The notes beneath the pieces are model-generated. The model ran no database searches and was not told the DNA's origin. It was given only the letters and a program-made list of their open reading frames with translations. A DNA stretch of 64,000 nt. Origin: Marinobacter pelagius (GTDB lineage: Bacteria; Pseudomonadota; Gammaproteobacteria; Pseudomonadales; Oleiphilaceae). Each line of letters opens with the position of its first letter. Position 1 is the first letter of the stretch. This document shows, in pieces, positions 7,834 to 17,278 of this stretch. Where the stretch lies: positions 124,001 to 188,000 of the forward strand of contig NZ_QNRO01000005.1 in NCBI RefSeq assembly GCF_003315345.1, written 5' to 3'. The position numbers were made by a program, and so were the translations under genes.

Positions 7834-9432
7834 TCAGCCCAGATGCAGCAACATGGATTGCGGCGATTCCAGATAGCCCTTCCAGCGGTTGCAGAAGCGC
7901 GCGATGGTGCCGCCGTCGATGATGCGGTGATCGCCCGCCCAGCTCACGGTCAGGATCGCCCGTTCCACCACGTTGCCATTGGCATCAAAGCGCGGCAGTT
8001 TCTGGGTCCGGCCCAGGGCGACGATGGCCACTTCCGGCGCGTTTATGATGGGCGAGGCGTAGGTGCCGCCCAGGGCGCCAATGTTGGAAATGGTGATGGT
8101 GCCACCCTTGAGGTCTTCCTGGCTGACCCGGCCCGAGCGTGCGGCCTCGGTCAGACGGGTGACCTCATCGGCCACGCCCAGCAGGGTCAGGCTTTCCACG
8201 CCCTTCACGTTCGGCACCATCAGCCCGGCCTTGCTGTCCACCGCCATACCGATGTTGCAATTGGGTTGGTAGTGGATCTCCGTCACCTCGTCATTGAGCC
8301 GGCTGTTGAGCACCGGGAAGTCTTGGATGGCCAGGGCCATGGCCTTCATGAAGAAGGGCATCAGGGTCAGTCGCGAGCCCCGGGCCTCGGCGTCCGGCTT
8401 GAGCTGCTCCCGCAGGGCGAGCAAGTCGGTGACATCGATGTCCTCACTGTAGATGAAGTGGGGAATCGTGGTCGCCGAGGCCACCATGCTGCGGGCCATC
8501 GCCGCCCGGACGCCCCGGATGGGTTCCACCCTGGCCTCCAGTTCACGGGCCGGCTTCCGGTTCGCGCTCTCGGCCTTTTCCTCAATGGCTTCGTTGGCCG
8601 GTTGTTTCCCGGACGCCGGTGTCGCAGGTTGTTCGAGGTGTGAGAGCACGTCGGCCTTCAGCACCCGGCCATCCTTGCCAGAGCCGGTGATGTCGGCCAG
8701 GTCCAGGTTGTGCTCCCGCACCAGGCGGCGCACCGCAGGACTGGCAGGGATCCGTTGCCGGTTTCCGGTGGCGACCGGTCTGGCGGCTGCCGGAGCGGTT
8801 TCTGCTACCGGTGCGGGTGCCGATTCGGTTTTTGCTCCGGCCGACTCCTCCCGATCCCGCGGAATGAACGCAAACAGCGGGGAATGCACCCGGGCCATTT
8901 CCTGTTGCTGGTGATACAGCCTGGTAACCCGTCCGGCCTTGGGCGCGGTGATCTCGACCATCGCCTTGTCGGTCATGACATCGACCACGGGCTGGTCTTC
9001 CTCGATCTCGTCGCCTTCGGCCACACGCCATTCCACCACCTCGCACTCGACAATGCCTTCGCCGATGTCGGGCAGGATGAAGTCTTCGGTGGCTTCCTCC
9101 CCGGCCGGTGTTGCCGGGGTGGGTGAGGGCGCGGGCGTCTTGCTGACGGTTTCGGCCAGCTGTGCCGCAGGCTCGGCAGCCTTGCCGCCTTCGCCATCCA
9201 GCTCCACCAGCTCAAACAGCGGGGCGTGCACTTTCGCGATGTCGCCTTCCTTATGGTAGAGGCGGGTTACCTTGCCCTTGTACGGTGCCGGGATTTCCAC
9301 CAGAGCTTTGTCGGTCATCACCTCGGCCACCGGCTGGTCTTCCTCGATGATGTCTCCCTCGGCGACCAGCCACTTGACCAGTTCGCACTCCACGATACCT
9401 TCGCCGATATCGGGCAGTATAAAATCACTCAT
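7834..9432 (-). CDS. bkdB: Branched-chain 2-oxoacid dehydrogenase E2 (dihydrolipoyl acyltransferase), two lipoyl domains
   Basis: A 532-residue E2 core enzyme that transfers the acyl group from the lipoyl arm to CoA. Two lipoyl domains carry the motifs MTDKALVE (Lys42) and MTDKAMVE (Lys156). A peripheral-subunit-binding domain lies at about 227-266 (IPASPAVRRLVREHNLDL). The catalytic domain ends with HRIIDGG (His502, Asp506). Two lipoyl domains are unusual for bkd E2, which often has one. Linkers are Ala/Pro rich, as usual. It lies 26 bp after the E1beta gene and 9 bp before the kinase gene. No E3 (lipoamide dehydrogenase) gene is in this cluster. Confidence 0.93.
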   Translation of the reverse strand: MSDFILPDIGEGIVECELVKWLVAEGDIIEEDQPVAEVMTDKALVEIPAPYKGKVTRLYHKEGDIAKVHAPLFELVELDGEGGKAAEPAAQLAETVSKTPAPSPTPATPAGEEATEDFILPDIGEGIVECEVVEWRVAEGDEIEEDQPVVDVMTDKAMVEITAPKAGRVTRLYHQQQEMARVHSPLFAFIPRDREESAGAKTESAPAPVAETAPAAARPVATGNRQRIPASPAVRRLVREHNLDLADITGSGKDGRVLKADVLSHLEQPATPASGKQPANEAIEEKAESANRKPARELEARVEPIRGVRAAMARSMVASATTIPHFIYSEDIDVTDLLALREQLKPDAEARGSRLTLMPFFMKAMALAIQDFPVLNSRLNDEVTEIHYQPNCNIGMAVDSKAGLMVPNVKGVESLTLLGVADEVTRLTEAARSGRVSQEDLKGGTITISNIGALGGTYASPIINAPEVAIVALGRTQKLPRFDANGNVVERAILTVSWAGDHRIIDGGTIARFCNRWKGYLESPQSMLLHLG

Positions 9433-9458
9433 GATTGCTCTCCTGTCCTGATATCAAC

Positions 9459-10436
9459 CTAGAAATCCACGCTTGACCTGATGGCCTCGAAGACCTTCAG
9501 GTGATTGGGCAGGTGCTCTTTCTCCAGCACCAGCGGGAAGGGAGTGTCCATCCCGGTAACCCGTGCGATCGGGGATTCCAGGTACAGGAAGCAGCGTTCC
9601 TGGATGGTGGCTGCGATTTCGCCGGCGAAACCGCCGGTGAGGGGCGCTTCATGGGTAACCACCAGGCGCCCGGTCTTGAGCACCGAGTTGGCGACGGTCT
9701 CCACGTCCCAGGGCAGGATGGTTCGCAGGTCGATGACTTCACAGGAAATGCCATCTTTCTCCGCCATGTCGACGGCCTGTTCAATCACTTCCATCTGCGC
9801 GCCCCAGCCCAGCACGGTCACGTCCGTGCCTTCTTTGAGGACTTCGGCTTCACCCAGGGGCAGCCGGTATTCCTCGTTCGGCACTTCACCGACGGAGGCG
9901 CGGTAGAGCCGCTTGGGCTCGAAGAACAAGACGGGGTTGGGGTCGTGAATCGCAGCCAGCAGCAGGCCCTTGGCTTGGTGGGGGTTGCGTGGAACGACGA
10001 TCTTCAGTCCCGGCGTGTGTGCGAAGTAGGCCTCCGGCGACTGGGAGTGGTAAAGCCCGCCGGCAATGCCGCCGCCGTAGGGGGCGCGAATGGTCAGCCC
10101 GCCCACGTTGAACAGGTTGCCGGAGCGGTAACGGTACTTGGCGGATTCGTTAACGATCTGGTCGAACGCCGGGAAGATGTAGTCGGCGAACTGGATCTCG
10201 GCCACCGGCACGGAGCCCTGGGCCGCCAGGCCGTTGGCGAAGCCGATGATGCCCTGTTCCACCAGAGGGGTGTTAAAGCAACGAGCCTTGCCGTACTTCT
10301 GTTGCAGGTTGCTGGTGGCCCGGAAGACACCACCGAATACGCCCACGTCCTCACCGAAACACAGCACCCGCTCGTCGGCGGCCATGGCTGTATCGAGGGC
10401 GTTGTTGATGGCCTGAAGCATGTTCATCTGTGTCAT
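9459..10436 (-). CDS. bkdA2: Branched-chain 2-oxoacid dehydrogenase E1 subunit beta
   Basis: A 325-residue transketolase-like beta subunit that pairs with E1alpha to decarboxylate the 2-oxoacids of Val, Leu and Ile. Typical segments are the N-terminal [31 protein letters not shown], and a C-terminal TGMDTPFP stretch. The start ATG at 10436 follows the E1alpha stop codon by a single base (TGA-G-ATG) and has a strong GGGAGGTG ribosome binding site. A longer start at 10466 would overlap the upstream gene and is less likely. Confidence 0.93.
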   Translation of the reverse strand: MTQMNMLQAINNALDTAMAADERVLCFGEDVGVFGGVFRATSNLQQKYGKARCFNTPLVEQGIIGFANGLAAQGSVPVAEIQFADYIFPAFDQIVNESAKYRYRSGNLFNVGGLTIRAPYGGGIAGGLYHSQSPEAYFAHTPGLKIVVPRNPHQAKGLLLAAIHDPNPVLFFEPKRLYRASVGEVPNEEYRLPLGEAEVLKEGTDVTVLGWGAQMEVIEQAVDMAEKDGISCEVIDLRTILPWDVETVANSVLKTGRLVVTHEAPLTGGFAGEIAATIQERCFLYLESPIARVTGMDTPFPLVLEKEHLPNHLKVFEAIRSSVDF

Positions 10437-10437
10437 C

Positions 10438-11622
10438 TCAGGCACCTCCCTTGGCGTGTTCGGCACTCTTGGGATAGGCGTCCGGATAGCGGCGGATGTG
10501 CGCCTTCAGCTTCTCGAATTGATCGGCCAGGGCCGGCGGCACTTCGTCATAAACATCGGTGATCAGGGTTTCCAACGCGGGTGGCGGGCGCTTCTGGGCC
10601 CGTTTCATGGTCTCCAGTACCTCCCGGCGCATGGTTTCCTGTAGCTGTTTCTCGTCATCCTCGCTCCACCACTTCTTGCGCTCGAGCCAGAGTCGCATGC
10701 GCAGGATGGGATCTTTCTCGCGCCAGACCGCTTCTTCGTCCTTGCTGCGATAGCCGGAGGGATCGTCCGAAGAGGAGTGGGCGGCCAGGCGATAGCTCAT
10801 GGCCTCGATCAGCACCGGGCGGTTGTGTTCCACCGCCAGGCTGCGGGCGGCTTTGGTGGCCTCGTACATGGCCAGGACGTCGTTGCCGTCCACCCGGATG
10901 ACATCCATCTTGTAACCATAGGCCCGGGGGGCCACACCGTCTGCGGCGAACTGTTCGGCGGCCGGGGTTGAGATGGCGTAGCCGTTGTTGCGGCACAGAA
11001 AAATTACCGGCACCCGCTGCACGGCGGCCATGTTCAGGGCGGCGTGGAAATCGCCTTCCGAGGCGGCGCCTTCGCCGAAGTAGGTAATGGTGCAGTGGCC
11101 TTCGCCCGCCAGTTTCTGGCCGTAGGCGTAACCGGTGGCCTGGGGGATCTGGGTGGCCAGGGGCGAGGAGATGGTCATGTAGTTCAGCTTTTTGGAGCCA
11201 TAGTGCACGGGCATCTGGCGGCCTTTGCCGTAGTCCAGCTCATTGCCGAACAACTGATTCATGAATTCATCGATGGTGAAGCCCCGGTAGGCCAGGGCGC
11301 CCTGTTCCCGGTATTGCGCCATGATCATGTCGGCGTCATCAAGGGCGGCGGCACTGCCGATCACGGCGGCTTCCTCGCCGGTGCACTGCATGTAGAAACT
11401 CAGTCGTCCCTGACGCTGGGCGGCGAGCATGCGCTCATCGAGAATCCGGGTGGTGACCATGGTCCGGTAGATGCGCAGGGCTTTGTCTTTGTCCAGCGCC
11501 GGTGCCTTGGCGCCCTTGTACAGGGAACCGTCCTGCTTCAGGACCTTGAACGTGGGAATACGGAACTCTGCACCGTCGGTGAAAGACGGGGTGTAAACAA
11601 CTCTGGATTTTGTTGTTGTCAT
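10438..11622 (-). CDS. bkdA1: Branched-chain 2-oxoacid dehydrogenase E1 subunit alpha
   Basis: A 394-residue thiamine-diphosphate enzyme subunit. The TPP motif is seen as GEGAASEGD (183-191) with Asn213 in RNNGYAIS. The active-site loop [15 protein letters not shown] (282-296) aligns with the loop of mammalian E1alpha whose serines are phosphorylated; Ser285 and Ser293 occupy those positions. That loop is conserved in bacteria for TPP binding as well. First gene of the operon; the ATG follows GAGGA. A LiuR-like palindrome lies about 116 bp upstream. Confidence 0.93.
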   Translation of the reverse strand: MTTTKSRVVYTPSFTDGAEFRIPTFKVLKQDGSLYKGAKAPALDKDKALRIYRTMVTTRILDERMLAAQRQGRLSFYMQCTGEEAAVIGSAAALDDADMIMAQYREQGALAYRGFTIDEFMNQLFGNELDYGKGRQMPVHYGSKKLNYMTISSPLATQIPQATGYAYGQKLAGEGHCTITYFGEGAASEGDFHAALNMAAVQRVPVIFLCRNNGYAISTPAAEQFAADGVAPRAYGYKMDVIRVDGNDVLAMYEATKAARSLAVEHNRPVLIEAMSYRLAAHSSSDDPSGYRSKDEEAVWREKDPILRMRLWLERKKWWSEDDEKQLQETMRREVLETMKRAQKRPPPALETLITDVYDEVPPALADQFEKLKAHIRRYPDAYPKSAEHAKGGA

Positions 11623-11738
11623 AATCCTCTTCCTGGGGTGGTGGCCTGAGGAACACGGCTCCCCTTGTGGGGGTGCCGATCATTTAAGTGTAGACAAAAC
11701 GGCAGGGTCTGGTGTGACCTTGCACAATTGTCTGATGC

Positions 11739-11752
11739 TTACCTTAACGTAA
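11739..11752. promoter_or_regulatory. LiuR-like MerR-family operator upstream of bkd operon
   Basis: The sequence TTACCTTAACGTAA is a 14-bp palindrome with one mismatch, close to the TTACGTNNACGTAA-type sites of LiuR, a MerR-family regulator of branched-chain amino acid breakdown in proteobacteria. It lies about 116 bp upstream of bkdA1. No liuR gene is in the window, so the assignment rests on the sequence and location only. Confidence 0.4.
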
Positions 11753-11803
11753 ACTGCAGAATTCGGGTAGTCCCTGAACAGCGGTTTCACCGAACCGGTA
11801 CTA

Positions 11804-12349
11804 TCAGCTGGCCGGATACAGGCGCGAGGGCGTCAGGGTGACCAGAGTGTCCTCATTGCCTATGCCCACCTCGCCATCCTGGATGGTGCATTGAAGGCTC
11901 ATGGTGCGCTCGGCCAGGCCCGCAAGCGCCTCGGTGCCCTCCTGGGGCAGGTCGATGATGGTCAGATTATTGAAGCGGGAGAGCTTGTTGTGATTTTTCT
12001 CCCACCACAGGGAGGCCGCCCGTCCGCCATAGGTGTACAGCAAGACTTTTTTGGCCCGGTTGCAGGCCTTTCGCAGTCGGCTTTCGTCCGGCAGGCCCAG
12101 TTCAATCCAGAGTTCGATCTCGTCGCTGAGGCTTTTCTGCCACAGCTCCGGTTCGTCGTCAGTACTCAGGCCACGGGTGAATTCCAGGTTCTCGTCGGCA
12201 TTGAGAACAAAGGCCAGCAGCCGGACCATCATCCGCTCGTCGGTCTCCGAAGGATGCCGGGCCAGGGTCAGGTGGTGGTCCGAATAGTAGTGTCGGTCCA
12301 TGTCGGCGATGTTGAGCGTGGCCTTGAAGACGGTTGCTTTGAGTGCCAT
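11804..12349 (-). CDS. yaeQ: YaeQ family protein
   Basis: A 181-residue protein matching YaeQ from end to end: it starts MALKATVFKATLNIADMDRHYY and contains ARHPSETDERMMVRLL and YGGRAASLWWEKN. YaeQ has a PD-(D/E)XK nuclease-like fold; an early report linked it to RfaH-independent haemolysin expression, but the true role is not established. Monocistronic, facing away from lrgA. Confidence 0.9.
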   Translation of the reverse strand: MALKATVFKATLNIADMDRHYYSDHHLTLARHPSETDERMMVRLLAFVLNADENLEFTRGLSTDDEPELWQKSLSDEIELWIELGLPDESRLRKACNRAKKVLLYTYGGRAASLWWEKNHNKLSRFNNLTIIDLPQEGTEALAGLAERTMSLQCTIQDGEVGIGNEDTLVTLTPSRLYPAS

Positions 12350-12423
12350 GGGCGTCCTGCGTTGGTATCGATATGTCTGTTTGCGATAGTGTAATGCATT
12401 CCTTCCCGGCTGAGCGTGAACGC

Positions 12424-12783
12424 ATGACGATGTTGCGTGGTTTTCTGGTATTGGTGCTGTTTTTTATCCTGGGCGAGTCCATGCGGGTGCTGCTCGCCCT
12501 GCCGGTCAGTGGCGGTGTGCTCGGGATGGTGGTCATTACCTTTACGCTGATGGTGAAGGGCAGCGTCAGTGATGATCTGGCCTCGGCGAGTCAGGGGCTG
12601 ATCTCGGTGCTGGTGCTGCTGATCATGCCCGGTGTGGTCGGGGTGTTCTTTACTGCCGATCAGTTCTCGGGCCAGTGGCTGGCGGTCGCCGCAGCGCTAC
12701 TGGTCGGTACCTTCCTGAGCGTGCTCACTACCCTGTTGTTAATGAAGCTGGTGACGGAGAGGGGAGAGCAGCATCGTGAGTGA
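12424..12783 (+). CDS. lrgA: LrgA/CidA family membrane protein
   Basis: A 119-residue protein with about four membrane segments, holding the family pattern LPVSGGVLGMVV and LIMPGVVGVFF. LrgA/CidA proteins resemble holins and, with LrgB, affect murein hydrolase export or small-metabolite transport (pyruvate in some species). The first ATG of two close candidates (12424, 12430) is chosen; the ribosome binding site is weak. It overlaps lrgB by 8 bases. Confidence 0.85.
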   Translation: MTMLRGFLVLVLFFILGESMRVLLALPVSGGVLGMVVITFTLMVKGSVSDDLASASQGLISVLVLLIMPGVVGVFFTADQFSGQWLAVAAALLVGTFLSVLTTLLLMKLVTERGEQHRE

Positions 12784-13498
12784 ATTGTTCAGCCGCCTCG
12801 GGGTCCTGGCGGATACCCTCGCGGCCACGCCGATTCTCGCCATCGGCCTGACCCTGGGGGCCTTCTTTGCCGGCAACTGGCTGTTCGCCCGCATCGGCAG
12901 GCCTTTGTGGCTGCCGCCGGTGTTGTTGTCGGCGTGCCTGCTGTCCGGGGTGATTGCCATCCTGGCCGTGGATTACCAGGCCTACCAGCAGGGCGCGCGC
13001 TGGCTGACCGTGCTTCTGGGGCCGGCCACAGTCGCTCTCGGCATTCCGCTGTACCAGCAGATGCACCATATCCGTGCCATGTGGCGCCCGATTGTGGTGA
13101 CCCTGCCCATTGCCGCAACCCTGGCGGCGGTCTACGCCCTGGTGATTGCCTGGGCACTGGGGGCCACCCCGGAGGTGCTGGCATCGTTGGCGCCCAAGTC
13201 GGTGACCGCGCCCATTGCCATCGGCATTACCGAACAACTGGGTGGCTCGGTGCCCCTGATGATGGGCGGCCTGCTGATCACCGGTGTGGTGGCAACCCTC
13301 TTCGTTGACCTCCTCGCGCGCCTGTTGCCGGTGACGGATGAGAGAATCCTGGGGTTTGCCCTGGGCCTGAACGGTCATGCCATAGGTACCGCCCGGGCAT
13401 TTGAGATCAGCCATACCGCCGGGGCGTTTGCGTCCCTGGGCATGGGGCTGACCGGGGTGTTTACCGCCATGATCCTGCCGTTGGTGTTCCATCTCTGA
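12776..13498 (+). CDS. lrgB: LrgB/CidB family membrane protein
   Basis: A 240-residue protein with several membrane segments and the LrgB signatures LGPATVALGIPLY, LAPKSVTAPIA and GLNGHAIGTARA. It is the usual partner of LrgA. The GTG start at 12776 lies inside the last codons of lrgA and follows a GGGGAGAG ribosome binding site, so the two are translationally coupled. Confidence 0.92.
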   Translation: MSELFSRLGVLADTLAATPILAIGLTLGAFFAGNWLFARIGRPLWLPPVLLSACLLSGVIAILAVDYQAYQQGARWLTVLLGPATVALGIPLYQQMHHIRAMWRPIVVTLPIAATLAAVYALVIAWALGATPEVLASLAPKSVTAPIAIGITEQLGGSVPLMMGGLLITGVVATLFVDLLARLLPVTDERILGFALGLNGHAIGTARAFEISHTAGAFASLGMGLTGVFTAMILPLVFHL

Positions 13499-13554
13499 AT
13501 CCTGCCCCACATCGGGTCATTCACCTGGCGAATAACCCCATGTCGCAATTTCGA

Positions 13555-13617
13555 TTGCCGTAAGGGTTTTCCGAGACTAGCTTGTTGCCCAGGCAATCGG
13601 CGCCATTTTGCGCCGAT
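13555..13617 (+). promoter_or_regulatory. Possible promoter and palindrome upstream of the peptide ABC operon
   Basis: A -35-like TTGCCG (13555-13560) and -10-like TAGCTT (13578-13583) are 17 bases apart. Downstream, at 13596-13617, is a perfect 8-bp inverted repeat ATCGGCGC / GCGCCGAT with a 6-base loop and no T-run, so it is more likely an operator or leader hairpin than a terminator. Confidence 0.35.
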
Positions 13618-13655
13618 GTTCCGTGAAAATTCCTAAAACAGCGACGGAAAACGCG

Positions 13656-15218
13656 ATGAAAAAACTGATTGCAGCATTTGTCGGTTCCATGGCCCTGGCA
13701 GCGGCACCGGTAGCCCTGTCCGCCGAGGCGACCAAGGAACTGAAGATGGCGTACGACGCCGACCCCGTGACCCTTGATATCCATGAGCAGCTCTCAGGTG
13801 GCATCCTGCAGTTGTCCCACATGACCTTCGACCCGCTGCTGCGCTGGACCCAGGACCTGGGTTTCGAGCCGCGTCTGGCCGAAAGCTGGGAGCGGATCGA
13901 TGACAAAACCATGCGGTTCAAGCTGCGTGAAGGGGTGGAGTTCCATTCCGGTAACGAGCTGACAGCCAAGGATGTGAAGTTCACCTTCGACCGGCTGAAA
14001 CAGAGCCAGGACTTAAAGGCGATCTTCCAGCCATTCAGCGAGCTGAAGATTATTGATGACTACACCTTCGAGCTGGTGACCAAGGAGCCGTACCCGCTGC
14101 TGCTCAACACGGCTACCTACATTTTCCCGATGGACAGCGAGTTCTATACCGGCAAAACCGAGGACGGCAAGGACAAGAGCGCCATCGTCAAGCATGGCAA
14201 CTCCTTCGCGTCCGAGAACCTGTCCGGAACCGGTCCTTACATTGTCACCGAGCGCCAGCAGGGCGTCCGGGTGGAGTTCGAGCGTTTTGACGACTACTGG
14301 GATACCGAGTCTCCGGGTAACGTCGGCAAGATCACCCTGACTCCGATCAAGGAGAACGCCACCCGCGTTTCGGCGCTACTGTCCGGCGGCGTAGACTTCA
14401 TCGCGCCGGTGCCGCCGACCGATCTGGAGCGCATCAAGCAGGATCCGAACAGCAGCCTCGTCACCATGAGCGGTACCCGGATCATCCTGTTCCACATGAA
14501 CCAGGAGCGAGTCGAAGCGTTCAAGAACCCGAAGGTTCGTCAGGCCATTGCCTATGCCATCAACCAGGAGGGCATAGCCGCCAAGATCATGAAGGGCTTC
14601 GCCACGCCGGCCGCCCAGATGTCTCCGGCCGGCTACCAGGGCCATAACGAGTCCCTCACGCCGCGCTTCGATGTGGCCAAGGCCCAGCAGCTGATGAAGG
14701 AAGCCGGTTACGAGGATGGCTTCACCATCACCATGATGGCGCCGAACAACCGCTACGTGAACGACGACAAGATCGCCCAGGCGGTAGCGGCGATGCTGGC
14801 CCGTATCAACATCAAGGTGGACCTGAAGACCCTGCCGAAAGCCCAGTACTGGCCGGAGTATGACAACCGCGCGGCTGACATGATGATGATCGGCTGGCAC
14901 GCGGATACTGAGGACTCCGCCAACTTCTACGAGTTCCTGACCTTCTGCCCGGATGCCGACAGCGGTTCCGGCCAGTACAACGCGGGCAACTACTGCAACC
15001 CGGAAATCGACGCCCTGGTACAGAAGGCCAACGTCGAGACCGACCTGGACAAGCGCGCCGCCATGCTGCAGGAAGTGGAGCAGCGTCTGTATGACGATGC
15101 CGCCTTCGTTCCGCTGCACTGGCAGGATCTGGCCTGGGCCTCGAAGAAGAACGTGAACATTGAGCCGGTGCTCAACGTCATGAACTTCCCGTACCTGGGT
15201 GACCTGGTTGTGGAGTAA
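13656..15218 (+). CDS. dppA: Peptide ABC transporter substrate-binding protein (family 5)
   Basis: A 520-residue periplasmic binding protein with a clear signal peptide (MKKLIAAFVGSMALAAAPVALSA). The mature part has SBP family 5 features, such as LAESWERIDDKTMRFKLREGVEFHSG and KDVKFTFDRL. It would deliver di- or oligopeptides to the permease encoded next. The ATG at 13656 is chosen because it starts the signal peptide. The gene is followed by a hairpin before the permease genes, often seen where binding protein is made in excess. Confidence 0.9.
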   Translation: MKKLIAAFVGSMALAAAPVALSAEATKELKMAYDADPVTLDIHEQLSGGILQLSHMTFDPLLRWTQDLGFEPRLAESWERIDDKTMRFKLREGVEFHSGNELTAKDVKFTFDRLKQSQDLKAIFQPFSELKIIDDYTFELVTKEPYPLLLNTATYIFPMDSEFYTGKTEDGKDKSAIVKHGNSFASENLSGTGPYIVTERQQGVRVEFERFDDYWDTESPGNVGKITLTPIKENATRVSALLSGGVDFIAPVPPTDLERIKQDPNSSLVTMSGTRIILFHMNQERVEAFKNPKVRQAIAYAINQEGIAAKIMKGFATPAAQMSPAGYQGHNESLTPRFDVAKAQQLMKEAGYEDGFTITMMAPNNRYVNDDKIAQAVAAMLARINIKVDLKTLPKAQYWPEYDNRAADMMMIGWHADTEDSANFYEFLTFCPDADSGSGQYNAGNYCNPEIDALVQKANVETDLDKRAAMLQEVEQRLYDDAAFVPLHWQDLAWASKKNVNIEPVLNVMNFPYLGDLVVE

Positions 15219-15233
15219 TCGCCTTTAATGGCA

Positions 15234-15270
15234 GGCCGGCACTGGAGTGATCCGGTGCCGGCCTTTTGTT
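15234..15270 (+). terminator. Intra-operon hairpin with T-run (attenuating terminator)
   Basis: Perfect arms GGCCGGCAC (15234-15242) and GTGCCGGCC (15255-15263) are followed by TTTTGTTT. Sited between the binding protein and the first permease gene, it would end part of the transcripts and raise dppA over the membrane parts. Confidence 0.7.
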
Positions 15271-15295
15271 TGCAAGCCTTATCCGGAAAATTTCC

Positions 15296-16345
15296 ATGTT
15301 AGCGTTTTTGGTTCAGCGGATTTCCCAGGCGTTGCTGGTCATGTTCGTGATCAGTGTGATCGCCTTTGCCATTCAGGATGGCCTCGGGGACCCGCTTCAG
15401 GAAATGGTGGGCATGTCCGTCTCCGAGGAGGAGCGGGAAGCCATTCGCGACGAGCTCGGGTTGAACGACCCGATGGTGGTCCAGTACCTGCGGTTTGCCG
15501 GCAATGCGTTGCAAGGCGACCTGGGCAACTCCTACTTCTACAGCAAGCCGACCCTGGAGGTGATCGCCGAGCATCTGCCCGCGACTCTGGAACTGGTGAT
15601 CGGTGCCAGCCTGATCATCGTGTTTCTGTCGGTGCCGATTGGCGTCTACGCCGCGATCCGGCCCCAGGCCTGGCTGTCCAAATTCTTCATGGGCGTCAGT
15701 ACCGTGGGTATTTCTATCCCGGTGTTCCTGACGGCCATCGTGTTGATCCAGCTGTTCTCCATCGGGGTGGCGGTGAACTGGTTCCCGTCGGACACCGGTT
15801 GGGGGCAATGGCTGAATGACTTCTTTACCACCGAGGGCGGTCTGCCGTCTTATGGGCGCGGGGATAATCTGACGCACCTGTTCGGCACCTGGAACTCCGG
15901 TTTCTTCAGCGAAGGTGGGTTGATGCATCTTGTTCTGCCCTCGGTCTCGCTGGCTTCCATCATGCTGCCGCTGTTTATCCGGCTGATCCGGGCCGAGATG
16001 ATGGAAGTGCTGCAGAGCGACTACATCCGCTATGCCCGGGCCAAGGGTCTGAGCGCCGGTCGCATCAACTTCCTGCATGCACTGAAGAACACCATGCTGC
16101 CGGTGATTACCGTCGGCGGCGTGCAGATCGGCATCATGGTGGCCTACACAATTCTCACCGAGACCGTGTTCCAGTGGCCGGGTGTCGGGCTGATGTTCCT
16201 GGAGGCGATCACCCGCAGCGACATTCCCCTGATCGTGGCCTACCTGATGGTGGTCGGCCTGATTTTCGTGATCACCAACACCGTGGTGGACCTGGTCTAT
16301 GGCCTGGTGAACCCCACCGTCAAACTGACAGGTAAGAAAGCATGA
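15296..16345 (+). CDS. dppB: Peptide ABC transporter permease, DppB type
   Basis: A 349-residue inner-membrane permease with six membrane segments. The family-typical loop near the end, YIRYARAKGLSAGRINFLHALKNTMLPV, is the EAA motif that docks the ATPases. The ATG at 15296 gives the usual DppB N-terminus; an upstream TTG at 15266 overlaps the terminator T-run and is rejected. Confidence 0.92.
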   Translation: MLAFLVQRISQALLVMFVISVIAFAIQDGLGDPLQEMVGMSVSEEEREAIRDELGLNDPMVVQYLRFAGNALQGDLGNSYFYSKPTLEVIAEHLPATLELVIGASLIIVFLSVPIGVYAAIRPQAWLSKFFMGVSTVGISIPVFLTAIVLIQLFSIGVAVNWFPSDTGWGQWLNDFFTTEGGLPSYGRGDNLTHLFGTWNSGFFSEGGLMHLVLPSVSLASIMLPLFIRLIRAEMMEVLQSDYIRYARAKGLSAGRINFLHALKNTMLPVITVGGVQIGIMVAYTILTETVFQWPGVGLMFLEAITRSDIPLIVAYLMVVGLIFVITNTVVDLVYGLVNPTVKLTGKKA

Positions 16346-17274
16346 CAACGGCAACGGTTTCCCGCTGGGACCGCTTCCGCGAGTCCTTCTTCTGGTACAG
16401 CTTCAAGCGCGACAAGGTGGCCATTGCCAGCTTTGCCGTGCTGCTGCTGATGGTGCTGGCGGCCATTTTTGCGCCGCTGCTGGCGCCCACCGATCCCTAC
16501 GATCTGGCGCAGATCAACATCATGAATTCCGAGCTGCCGCCGGTGGGGATGAGCGGATCGGATCCCGCCTTCCCGCTGGGCACCGATGCCCAGGGCCGGG
16601 ATCTGCTGTCCACGATTCTCTATGGCACCCGGGTGTCTTTGATGATCGGCTTCGGGGCAGTGATTCTGCAGGCGTTCCTGGGCATCCTGTTCGGCCTGCT
16701 GGCGGGTTACCTGGGCGGCAAGGTGGATGCCATCCTGATGCGCATCGCTGACGTGCAGCTCTCGTTCTCCACCCTGATGGTGGCGATCATTGTCGGTGCC
16801 GTGTTCAAGGCCAGCTTCGGCAACCTGATGTTCGGCGAGATTGCCATCTACATGCTGATTTTCATCATCGGTGTCGCCGAGTGGCCGCAGATCGCCCGTA
16901 CCGTGCGAGCCTCGGTGCTGGCGGAGAAAAAGAAAGAGTACGTGGACGCGGCCAAGGTGATGGGCTTCGGCACACGCCGGATCATGTTCCGGCACATCCT
17001 GCCCAACACCCTGTCGCCGATCTTCGTCATCGCCACGGTCCAGATTGCCAACGCCATCATTTCCGAGGCGGCGCTGTCATTCCTGGGTCTGGGCATGCCG
17101 GAAACCCAGCCTTCCCTGGGGTCGCTGATCAAGTCCGGCTTTGACTACATCCAGAGCGGTTCCTGGTGGATCACCCTGATCCCGGGCCTGGTGCTGGTGG
17201 TGCTCGTGCTGGTCATCAACCTGTTGGGTGACTGGTTGCGGGATGTGATGAACCCACGGCTGTACAAGGGGTAA
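16342..17274 (+). CDS. dppC: Peptide ABC transporter permease, DppC type
   Basis: A 310-residue permease with an N-terminal cytoplasmic stretch, five to six membrane segments, the periplasmic HPLGTDAQGRD-like segment (PLGTDAQGRDLLS), and the EAA loop EYVDAAKVMGFGTRRIMFRHILPN. It starts within the dppB stop codon (ATGA overlap). Partner of DppB. Confidence 0.93.
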   Translation: MTTATVSRWDRFRESFFWYSFKRDKVAIASFAVLLLMVLAAIFAPLLAPTDPYDLAQINIMNSELPPVGMSGSDPAFPLGTDAQGRDLLSTILYGTRVSLMIGFGAVILQAFLGILFGLLAGYLGGKVDAILMRIADVQLSFSTLMVAIIVGAVFKASFGNLMFGEIAIYMLIFIIGVAEWPQIARTVRASVLAEKKKEYVDAAKVMGFGTRRIMFRHILPNTLSPIFVIATVQIANAIISEAALSFLGLGMPETQPSLGSLIKSGFDYIQSGSWWITLIPGLVLVVLVLVINLLGDWLRDVMNPRLYKG

Positions 17275-17278
17275 CACC

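Noticed and set aside
13596..13617. Hairpin ATCGGCGC/GCGCCGAT as a terminator of lrgB
   Set aside because: No T-run follows and it lies downstream of the probable dpp promoter; kept only as a possible operator.
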